From the NCBI RefSeq assembly GCF_042667405.1, contig NZ_JBHVAL010000018.1, positions 28,793 through 92,792 of the forward strand: a stretch of DNA of 64,000 nucleotides, read 5' to 3'. The notes beneath the pieces were generated by a model. The model was not told the DNA's origin. It was given only the letters and a program-made list of their open reading frames with translations, and did no database searches. Source of the stretch: Arthrobacter sp042667405 (GTDB lineage: Bacteria; Actinomycetota; Actinomycetes; Actinomycetales; Micrococcaceae). Below, piece by piece: positions 34,461 through 41,267 of this stretch (position 1 is its first letter; each line of letters opens with the position of its first letter). The translations under genes and the position numbers were made by a program.

Positions 34461-36632
34461 ATGCAACCGCTCCATCTCCGTTCCGCAGGTACCAGCCTGG
34501 TGATCAGCACCAACCGTGGAGAGGCTGAGATTACCCACTGGGGAGCAGACCTGGGCGATACCCTGCCCGACCTCGCCATCCTCAACGAGCCCATCCCGCC
34601 CTCGGCCATCGACGCCAACGTTCCCGCCGGGCTCCTTCCACAGCCGTCGTCCTCCTGGCAGGGGCGGCCGGGACTCCGCGGGCACCGCGTGATTGACGGC
34701 GTACCCGGCTTCGACTTCTCGACACGGCTGCGTGTGGTGAGTGCGACGGCGGACGCAAGTACCGCCGTCGTGCTTCAGTCAGATCCCGACGCCGGCATCT
34801 CGGTGACCAGCAACGTCACCTTGCACGCGGGCGGGCTCCTGGAACTGCGGCACACGGTGACGAACGACGGCACGTCGCCTTTCCAGGTGGACGAGCTGGC
34901 CACCATGCTGCCGGTAGCGCCGGACGCCGTCGAGCTTTTGGACCTGACCGGACGCTGGTGCCGTGAGCGGCACCCGCAACGCCGGGCAATCCAGCAAGGT
35001 ACGTGGGTCCGTACCGGACGGCACGGCCGCACTGGGCATGATTCGTCGCTGCTGCTTGCCGCAGGGACTGCCGGTTTCGGAAACCGTCATGGCAAGGTGT
35101 GGGCCACCCATCTGGCTTGGAGCGGCAATCATGAGCAATTCGCGGACAGCGTTGCCGACGGCCGCACCATGGTGGGCGGTTCGGAGCTTCTTGGCCCGGC
35201 AGAGGTGCTGCTGCAACCAGGTGAAAGCTACACGACTCCAGCGCTGTTTGCCGCGTATTCGGACCGCGGGCTGGATGGCATCAGCGAGGCGTTTTACAGC
35301 TGGTTCCGCTCACGTCCCCACCACGTGGGCAAGCCGCGCCCAGTGGTCCTCAACACCTGGGAAGCTGTGTACTTCGACCACAATCTGGAGTCGCTGCTCG
35401 AGCTGGCTGAGTCCGCTGCCGATCTCGGTGTTGAGCGTTTCGTGCTCGACGACGGGTGGTTCCGCGGGCGCCGCGACGACCACGCCGGGCTGGGCGATTG
35501 GTACGTGGATGAGACCCTCTGGCCGTCGGGGCTCACTCCCCTGATCGACGCCGTGACCTCCCGGGGCATGGAGTTCGGGCTGTGGGTGGAGCCGGAAATG
35601 GTGAATCTGAATTCCGACATCGCGCGCGAGCACCCGGAGTGGATCGTTGGCCCTGCCGCTTCTTCGCACAAGGACGGCGGGCGGCTGCCCCTCGAGTGGA
35701 GGCAGCAGCACGTTGTCGATCTGGTGAACCCGGAGGCGTGGCAGTACATCTTTGACCGCATCGATGCCTTGCTGACGGAAAACAACATCAGCTACCTCAA
35801 GTGGGACCAGAACCGGGACCTTTTGGAGCACGGTCACGCGGGCAGGGCGTCAGTGCATGAGCAAACCCTGGCCGCCTACCGGCTGTTCGACGCTTTGCGG
35901 GCGGCCCACCCGGGTGTGGAGATTGAGAGCTGCTCCTCCGGTGGCGCCCGCGTGGATTTGGGGATCCTGGAGCGGACGGACCGGATCTGGGCTTCGGACT
36001 GCAACGACGCCCTGGAGCGGCAGACCATCCAACGCTGGACCGGCGTCGTGGTTCCGCCCGAACTGGTCGGCGGGCACATCGGCCCCACCACCTCCCACAC
36101 CACCGGCCGCACGCACGATCTCTCATTCCGCGCCATTACGGCCCTTTTCGGGCACTTCGGCATGGAATGGGACGTGCGTTCGGTGACGGGCGCCGAGCGC
36201 GAGGAACTCAAGGGCTTCATCGCGTTGTATAAGGAACACCGCGGCCTGATCCACAGTGGACGAATGGTGCGGGCGGACTCGCCGGACGAGTCGCTGATGG
36301 TTCACGGCGTGGTTGCTTCAGAGCACGACGGCGGTACAGCCCCAGGCACCACGGCGGCACTGTTCGCCGTGGTCAAGATCCGGACGGGCTTCGGCGAACT
36401 GGTGGGCCGGGTGGCACTTCCGGGGCTCGATCCCCTGCGTTCCTACCGGGTGGAGCTTCTCTTCCCAACCCCGGAGGATGCCGACTACGGCCACACGTTC
36501 ACCGAGGCCAAGCCAGCGCCCTGGTTGGCATCAGGGGCGGAGGCCAGCGGGCGGTTCCTGGGCGAGGTCGGGCTCCCGATGCCCGTGCTGAACCCGGAGC
36601 ACGCCGTCCTGCTGCGGGTCACCGCCCTGTAA
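34461..36632 (+). CDS. Alpha-galactosidase, GH36
   Basis: 723 residues from ATG 34461. The N-terminal beta-sandwich is followed by a GH36 TIM barrel. Signatures: FVLDDGWFRGRRDDHAGLGDW, WVEPEMVNLNSD, YLKWDQNRDL (nucleophile Asp in KWD, about residue 450) and SCSSGGARVDLG...WASDCNDALERQ (acid/base Asp in SDCND). No signal peptide, so it is cytosolic and cleaves galactosides after uptake. It is the last gene of the operon. The stop codon is followed directly by a 32-nt-period repeat array. Confidence 0.95.
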   Translation: MQPLHLRSAGTSLVISTNRGEAEITHWGADLGDTLPDLAILNEPIPPSAIDANVPAGLLPQPSSSWQGRPGLRGHRVIDGVPGFDFSTRLRVVSATADASTAVVLQSDPDAGISVTSNVTLHAGGLLELRHTVTNDGTSPFQVDELATMLPVAPDAVELLDLTGRWCRERHPQRRAIQQGTWVRTGRHGRTGHDSSLLLAAGTAGFGNRHGKVWATHLAWSGNHEQFADSVADGRTMVGGSELLGPAEVLLQPGESYTTPALFAAYSDRGLDGISEAFYSWFRSRPHHVGKPRPVVLNTWEAVYFDHNLESLLELAESAADLGVERFVLDDGWFRGRRDDHAGLGDWYVDETLWPSGLTPLIDAVTSRGMEFGLWVEPEMVNLNSDIAREHPEWIVGPAASSHKDGGRLPLEWRQQHVVDLVNPEAWQYIFDRIDALLTENNISYLKWDQNRDLLEHGHAGRASVHEQTLAAYRLFDALRAAHPGVEIESCSSGGARVDLGILERTDRIWASDCNDALERQTIQRWTGVVVPPELVGGHIGPTTSHTTGRTHDLSFRAITALFGHFGMEWDVRSVTGAEREELKGFIALYKEHRGLIHSGRMVRADSPDESLMVHGVVASEHDGGTAPGTTAALFAVVKIRTGFGELVGRVALPGLDPLRSYRVELLFPTPEDADYGHTFTEAKPAPWLASGAEASGRFLGEVGLPMPVLNPEHAVLLRVTAL

Positions 36633-36710
36633 CGCTCCATCACATCCCAAGGGCTTCCCGGGAACCCCCGCTCACATCCCAACAGGTTCCCGGGAACCCT
36701 CGCTCACATG
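36633..36710 (-). repeat. 32-nt period array 1 (between alpha-galactosidase and aroQ ends)
   Basis: Read on the minus strand, units begin GTGAG(C/T)G(A/G)GGG, continue with the palindromic core TTCCCGGGAA and end TTGGGAT. The conserved TCAC blocks on the plus strand are at 36640, 36672 and 36704, exactly 32 apart. The last unit is truncated (GTGATGGAGCG) and abuts the alpha-galactosidase stop codon. It shares its ends, but not its core, with the arrays at 37202 and 39468. Confidence 0.8.
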
Positions 36711-36718
36711 CCGGGTGT

Positions 36719-37183
36719 TTAGGCAGCGTCCGCCAGGTAATCGATCGCCAGCTTGTACCCGAGCACACCCGCGCCAACAATGATCGCGTTGCAGACACCC
36801 GAGAGGTACGAGTGGTGCCGGAACTCTTCGCGCTTGTGAACATTGGTGATATGGACCTCGACGGCGGGCAACTGCACGGCCGCGATCGCGTCCCGAAGTG
36901 CCACGGACGTGTGGGTGTAAGCGCCTGCGTTGATGACGATGCCGACGGCCGCGCCGCGGGCTGCGTGGATGGCATCCACCAGGTCGCCTTCGTGGTTGGA
37001 CTGCACACAATCCACGGTGAAGCCATGCGCGGCTGCCGCTGTCATGGCGAGCTGCTCGACGTCGGCCAGCGTGGAAGTTCCGTACTTCTCCGGCTCACGC
37101 GTGCCCAGTAGGTTCAGGTTGGGTCCGTTGATCACAAGGATGGTGCCGCGACCGGCTTCGGTGGCGGGGGTGGCTTCAGTCAT
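36719..37183 (-). CDS. aroQ: 3-dehydroquinate dehydratase, type II
   Basis: Third step of the shikimate pathway. 154 residues from ATG 37183. Motifs: ILVINGPNLNLLGTREPEKYG (active-site Arg/Tyr loop), QSNHEGDLVDAIH, VINAGAYTHTSVALRDAI, EVHITNVHKREEFRHHS. Length is typical for the dodecameric type II enzyme. Its upstream DNA, from about 19 bases before the start, is a 32-nt-period repeat array, so the promoter must lie within or beyond the array. Confidence 0.95.
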   Translation of the reverse strand: MTEATPATEAGRGTILVINGPNLNLLGTREPEKYGTSTLADVEQLAMTAAAAHGFTVDCVQSNHEGDLVDAIHAARGAAVGIVINAGAYTHTSVALRDAIAAVQLPAVEVHITNVHKREEFRHHSYLSGVCNAIIVGAGVLGYKLAIDYLADAA

Positions 37184-37201
37184 GGCTCCCAATCTATCGC
37201 C

Positions 37202-37308
37202 GGGAGAGAGCGTCCGGGAATTGCGCCCGTTAGGTGAACGAGCGTGGCCCAAAAATCGCCACTATGTGAGAGATGGTCACCCAAAACCCGGGGGGATGTG
37301 AGAGAGCG
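37202..37308 (+). repeat. 32-nt period array 2 (upstream of aroQ, abutting marP end)
   Basis: Units begin at 37202 (GGGAGAGAGCG), 37234 (GTGAACGAGCG), 37266 (GTGAGAGATGG) and 37298 (GTGAGAGAGCG), exactly 32 apart. Cores differ from those of arrays 1 and 3 and are only loosely alike between units (for example GTGGCCCAAAAATCGCCAC can fold). The last, truncated unit lies 4 bases from the marP stop codon. Confidence 0.75.
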
Positions 37309-37312
37309 TTGG

Positions 37313-38497
37313 TTACTTGCGGGTGCACTGCCCGGCCGAGACCTGCTCGCTGAGGCCGGCGGCCTGCGCCGCCACGGGTTCCACGTCTGTCATGGTCAAC
37401 GCGAACCCCAAGGCTGCATCCGTCGTTGTCTTGGCAAAAATCAGGCCGGCTACCTGGCCGTCCATCGTCAGCAACGGACCACCCGAGTTCCCCGGCTGCA
37501 CGTCACCGGCCAGCTTGTACACCAGTTCCGGCGAGGGATTGTTGCCATAAATATCCGGAACCAGAATGGGCGAAATCCCCTGCACTGTGGCGGGTTTGGA
37601 CTGGAAGGGACCTCCATGCGGGTAACCGGCAAAAGCTGCGGGGCTTCCACCCGGCAGGTCCGAGCTCAGCGGCAGCGGGTTGGACTTCAGGCCGTCCACG
37701 GCCAATACCGCGATGTCCCGCTGGGGGTCGAAGTAGACAACGCGACCCGGCAACGCACCGCCGTCGGGAATTTCAACAACGGGCTGCGACACGCCCGCCA
37801 CGACGTGCGCGTTGGTGACGACGCGCCCGGGCGACACGACGAATCCGGAACCGGTCTGGTTTTGGCCGCATTCGAAGGCCGTTCCGGCGATCTTCAGCAC
37901 GGACTCAGCGGCCCTGTTCAAAGCCGGCGTGTCGGTGGACTCATTGGGAACAGGGACTGCCGTGCCGGGGCCGATGCCCTCAATCAGCTTAGGAATTCCG
38001 TCGCCGATCACCGTGGACCGGAGCTGCGCCATGGTGCTCTTGACGGGTGTCGGCGTGATGTTGTCGATGTACCGGATCACACGGGACTCGGCCAATTGCT
38101 GCGACACGAACGGCACACCAAGGGAACTGATGCTGAACGCCAGCATGGACATCACCAGCGCGGCCACCACCACGCTCACAACGCCGCCGATCAATCGGTC
38201 TGCCGCGTGCAACGGTTTGATCCGCACCGCGTGGCGGACTTTGCGGCCAATCATGGTCCCAAGCCCATGCCCCAAAGCAATAAGTACGACGGCGGCACCC
38301 ACCGTGGCGGCCAGCCTCCAGCCGCTGTCGGTCACCCAGCCACTGACGAGGGGCACTGCCACGAACGCAGCAATGGCGCCCACGACGAATCCGGCAATAC
38401 CACCCAAAGTGACCATGAAGCCGTTGCGCAAGCCATAGATCAGGTAGGACAGGAGCATCAAAATCAATGCCAAATCCAATATCGTCAAGCCAAACAC
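37313..38497 (-). CDS. marP: MarP-type membrane serine protease (CvpA domain plus trypsin-like domain)
   Basis: 394 residues from GTG 38497, which has GAGGAG 5 bases upstream; a TTG lies one codon earlier. Residues 1-150 form a CvpA-like region of four membrane helices (LTILDLALILMLLSYLIYGLRNG at the start). The protease domain has the catalytic triad His in VVTNAHVV, Asp in DPQRDIAVL and Ser in GDVQPGNSGGPLL. Mycobacterium MarP is needed for acid resistance and processes a peptidoglycan hydrolase. Cys in FECGQ and the C-terminal QCTRK could form the disulfide known in MarP. Confidence 0.9.
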   Translation of the reverse strand: MFGLTILDLALILMLLSYLIYGLRNGFMVTLGGIAGFVVGAIAAFVAVPLVSGWVTDSGWRLAATVGAAVVLIALGHGLGTMIGRKVRHAVRIKPLHAADRLIGGVVSVVVAALVMSMLAFSISSLGVPFVSQQLAESRVIRYIDNITPTPVKSTMAQLRSTVIGDGIPKLIEGIGPGTAVPVPNESTDTPALNRAAESVLKIAGTAFECGQNQTGSGFVVSPGRVVTNAHVVAGVSQPVVEIPDGGALPGRVVYFDPQRDIAVLAVDGLKSNPLPLSSDLPGGSPAAFAGYPHGGPFQSKPATVQGISPILVPDIYGNNPSPELVYKLAGDVQPGNSGGPLLTMDGQVAGLIFAKTTTDAALGFALTMTDVEPVAAQAAGLSEQVSAGQCTRK

Positions 38498-38732
38498 CAA
38501 TGCTCCTCATAGCCGGGTAGCGCCAATTGTAGTTGTGGACCCTGACAGCCAACCGTTAGTCACATCACCATCGCGTCACGGCCAAGGGTCGTTTTAAGGC
38601 GGTCCTTTGGCCTTTGAACGCCGCCAACCCGCGCCATTTCAGCGTTTCGCGTGCCAAGTACGTCACAGAAGCTCAAAAATTCTGAAACAATGGCTGGAGC
38701 GCCACGACCGAAACTTATATTCAGGAGATTTC

Positions 38733-39410
38733 ATGGACATCGAGGTATTGCGCCGCGCACCCCTCTTCGCCACCCTTGACGACGACGCATTCCGCCTGCT
38801 GACGGACGAACTCACCGAGGTGGACCTTTCACGTGGAGCTTCCGTGTTCCGCGAAGGCGACCAGGGTGACCAGCTCTACTTCATCGTTTCCGGCAAGGTG
38901 AAGCTCGGCCGCACCTCCCCCGACGGACGCGAGTCCCTGCTGGCCATCCTCGGCCCGGGCGAACTCTTCGGCGAAATGGCGTTGTTCGACCCCAGCCCGC
39001 GTACCGCAACGGCCACGGCCGTTTCCGAAACGCGCCTGGCCGGCCTGAAGAACGAGAGCCTCAACGCCCTGCTCCGCACGCGTCCCGAGGTTTCCGCCCA
39101 GCTGCTGCAGGCACTGGCCCGCCGCCTGCGCCGCACCAACGACTCCCTGTCCGACCTCGTCTTCTCCGACGTACCGGGCCGCGTTGCCAAGGCACTCCTC
39201 GACCTGGCTGACCGCTTCGGCCGTCCGGCCACCGACGGCGTCCTGGTGGCCCACGAGCTCACCCAGGAAGAACTGGCCCAGCTGGTTGGCGCTTCCCGCG
39301 AAACCGTCAACAAGGCACTGGCCGAATTCGTTCAGCGCGGATGGCTGCGGTTGGAAGCCCGCGCCGTCGTCATCCTGGACATGCAGCGACTCCGCCAGCG
39401 TTCCCGCTAA
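38733..39410 (+). CDS. glxR: CRP/FNR family regulator, GlxR-like
   Basis: 225 residues from ATG 38733 with AGGAGA upstream. The cNMP-binding domain has GELFGEMALFDPSPRTATATA, the Arg and Glu pattern of cAMP-binding CRP proteins. The C-terminal winged helix reads LTQEELAQLVGASRETVNKALAEFVQRGW. This is the global cAMP-responsive regulator type conserved in Actinobacteria (GlxR, Cmr/CRP). A rho-independent terminator follows 11 bases after the stop. Confidence 0.93.
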   Translation: MDIEVLRRAPLFATLDDDAFRLLTDELTEVDLSRGASVFREGDQGDQLYFIVSGKVKLGRTSPDGRESLLAILGPGELFGEMALFDPSPRTATATAVSETRLAGLKNESLNALLRTRPEVSAQLLQALARRLRRTNDSLSDLVFSDVPGRVAKALLDLADRFGRPATDGVLVAHELTQEELAQLVGASRETVNKALAEFVQRGWLRLEARAVVILDMQRLRQRSR

Positions 39411-39421
39411 AAAGCTCCACG

Positions 39422-39458
39422 AAAAAGCCGCCCCGGTTCGACGCCGGGGCGGCTTTTT
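39422..39458 (+). terminator. Rho-independent terminator after glxR
   Basis: A 15-base A-rich/GC arm (AAAAAGCCGCCCCGG) and its exact complement surround the loop TTCGACG, ending in TTTTTGTTGTTTT. Classic GC stem and T-tract. Confidence 0.92.
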
Positions 39459-39467
39459 GTTGTTTTG

Positions 39468-39606
39468 GTGAGCGAGCGATCGGCTCAAGCCAGTGGGACG
39501 TGAGCGAGCGATCGGCTCAAGCCGGTGGGACGTGAGCGAGCGATCGGCTCAAGCCAGTGGGATGTGAGCGAGGGATCGGCTCAAGGAGGCGGGACGTGAG
39601 CGAGGG
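39468..39606 (+). repeat. 32-nt period array 3 (between glxR terminator and Nudix end)
   Basis: Four complete 32-base units start at 39468, 39500, 39532 and 39564, with a fifth truncated unit (GTGAGCGAGGG) at 39596 touching the stop codon of the Nudix gene. Each begins GTGAGCGAG(C/G)GATCGGC, has TCAAGCC(A/G)G in the middle (GGCTCAAGCC can fold) and ends TGGGA(C/T). Units are nearly identical; the last full one has diverged most. Confidence 0.92.
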
Positions 39607-40518
39607 TCAGCGTTCGCGCTGGGGCTCGCCGGCGACGGTGCGGGCGGCTTCGACTTCGAGCATGAGCTGGCCGCCTTCGTCGACCAACCGCGGCTGATAG
39701 ACGTGTGCCTTGCGCTTGTAGCTCAGGTACGCGATGCAGCCATTGGCGTGGGCCATCTTCTCGAGCATGATCTCCGAGCCCGGCACCAAAAGCTGGCCCA
39801 ACATCAGGCCCACGGTGTTTGCCTGGCCGATCTCGTCGCCCAGGGCAGGGGTATCGCGAAGGGCAATCGCCTCGGATGCCGATACCCAGCGGCCCCACAC
39901 ACCCTTGCTGCCAAGGATGCTGGGCTGCTGGTTCACCGGAACCGTGGCAGCGAAGTACCGGGTGTTGAAACGCGTGTGCGCAAAGTCCGGGCTGAGCCAG
40001 TTAACCAGCGGTTTAAGCAGATCTGTGCGCAGCGACAGACCACGTTTGGTCAGCATCTCCGTGAACGATTTCTCCTGGGCGGCCACGGCTTCGCGGGCAC
40101 GCATCCAGTCCACGGTGGAGTTGGCCTCCACCGTGGAGGAAGCATCGGGACCTGCCAGCAGGACGCCCGTCTCCTCAAAGAGCTCACGGATAGCGCCCAC
40201 CACGTGACGGCGGGCGAGTCCGACGTCGTCCGTCCCCATAAGCTCGGCCCACTGCTGGGGTGAGGGACCCACCCAGGCGATGGGGTCGTCGTCGGACGGG
40301 TCCAGGGAGCCGCCCGGGAACGCCACGACGCCCAACGGCGAGGAACCGGGCCTGTAGCCAAGCCAGGTTTCCAAGCCGGAGGGAGAATCGCGCAAGAGGA
40401 CAACGGATGAGGCATAGCGGGCGGCCCTGGGGGTCCGCTCGCCGAGCTCAAGCCAGTTTTGTGCTGCCCCTTCGAGTTCGGGGGGCAGTACAAAAAGGCG
40501 ACGGGCAAGCTGCGGCAC
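39607..40518 (-). CDS. Nudix hydrolase, NUDT19/RNA-decapping-like type with interrupted box
   Basis: 303 residues from GTG 40518. The Nudix signature is split: FPGGSLDPSDDDPIAW is followed by an insertion of about 25 residues before VVGAIRELFEETGVLL. This layout is found in NUDT19/peroxisomal-CoA-type Nudix proteins and their actinobacterial relatives. The metal ligands in RELFEE are intact. It is co-directional with the RidA and DUF4177 genes (17-base gap to ridA). Substrate unknown. Confidence 0.87.
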   Translation of the reverse strand: MPQLARRLFVLPPELEGAAQNWLELGERTPRAARYASSVVLLRDSPSGLETWLGYRPGSSPLGVVAFPGGSLDPSDDDPIAWVGPSPQQWAELMGTDDVGLARRHVVGAIRELFEETGVLLAGPDASSTVEANSTVDWMRAREAVAAQEKSFTEMLTKRGLSLRTDLLKPLVNWLSPDFAHTRFNTRYFAATVPVNQQPSILGSKGVWGRWVSASEAIALRDTPALGDEIGQANTVGLMLGQLLVPGSEIMLEKMAHANGCIAYLSYKRKAHVYQPRLVDEGGQLMLEVEAARTVAGEPQRER

Positions 40519-40535
40519 GTGGTTGAACCGGTTCC

Positions 40536-41072
40536 TTAGCTGAATTCAGCGATGAGCTCGACCTCTACAGGAGAGTCGAGGGGCAGGACAGAAACGCCGA
40601 CGGCGGAACGGGCGTGAATGCCGGCATCGCCGAATACCTGGCCCAGAAGTTCGGACGCACCGTTGATGACGCCGGGCTGGCCGGTAAAGGTGGGCTCGGA
40701 GGCAACGAATCCGACCACCTTGACGATGCGGGTGACACGGTCGAGGTCGCCGATGACACTCTTAACCGCAGCCAAGGCGTTGATGGCGCACACGGCGGCG
40801 TAGCGCTTGGCGTCCTCGGGATCAACCGTTGCTTCGTCCGACGCGCCCAACTCGCCCAAGGAGACCTTGCCCGTAGCTTCGAGTTTGCCGTTAATAAACG
40901 GCAGCTGTCCGGACGTGTAAACGTAGTTGCCGGAGACGACGGCAGGGACGTAGGCGGCGACCGGTGCGGCGACCTCGGGAAGGGTCAGTCCGAGCTCGGC
41001 CAGACGCTGCTCAACGGCCGACGTCGGGGCGCCGGATTCCGCGGGAGAGGTGGTTTCTGCGGGGGTTGTCAT
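40536..41072 (-). CDS. RidA family protein
   Basis: 178 residues from ATG 41072. A Thr/Ala/Pro-rich N-terminal extension of about 25 residues precedes the domain: YVYTSGQLPF, CAINALAAVKSVIGDLDRVTRIVKVVGFVAS, GHARSAVGV-type loop (IHARSAVGVSVLPLDSPVEVELI). The Arg that binds the carboxylate of imine intermediates (HARSAVGV) is present. RidA proteins hydrolyse reactive enamine/imine intermediates. It sits 2 bases after the DUF4177 gene stop. Confidence 0.92.
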   Translation of the reverse strand: MTTPAETTSPAESGAPTSAVEQRLAELGLTLPEVAAPVAAYVPAVVSGNYVYTSGQLPFINGKLEATGKVSLGELGASDEATVDPEDAKRYAAVCAINALAAVKSVIGDLDRVTRIVKVVGFVASEPTFTGQPGVINGASELLGQVFGDAGIHARSAVGVSVLPLDSPVEVELIAEFS

Positions 41073-41074
41073 GG

Positions 41075-41230
41075 TTACTGCTTCTCCCTCTTCAGGTATG
41101 CGACAAGGCCTTTGCCATCGGGGCCGCCGACGACCTGGACAAGCTCCCAGCCGTCTTCGCCCCACTGGTCCAGGATCTGCTTGGTGGCGTGGATAATGAG
41201 CGGAATCGTGGCGTACTCCCATTTGGTCAT
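41075..41230 (-). CDS. DUF4177 small protein
   Basis: 51 residues from ATG 41230 (MTKWEYATIPLIIHATKQIL, then GEDGWELVQV). The WEY start and DGWELV turn define DUF4177. It forms a unit with ridA (2-base gap) and the Nudix gene, and is divergent from the penicillin-binding protein gene with only 37 bases between starts, so their promoters must overlap. Function unknown. Confidence 0.85.
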   Translation of the reverse strand: MTKWEYATIPLIIHATKQILDQWGEDGWELVQVVGGPDGKGLVAYLKREKQ

Positions 41231-41267
41231 GACAGAAAGCCTAGCCCGTGCCGGTAAACTGGAAAAC

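Noticed and set aside
39468..39606. CRISPR-like spacing of a 32-nt repeat
   Set aside because: Units are directly adjacent with no unique spacers, cores are nearly identical within the array, and there are no cas genes in the window.
40614..41267. Upstream extension of the penicillin-binding protein frame across ridA
   Set aside because: The extension is antisense to ridA and DUF4177 and has no domain; the membrane anchor and family start lie at ATG 41268.
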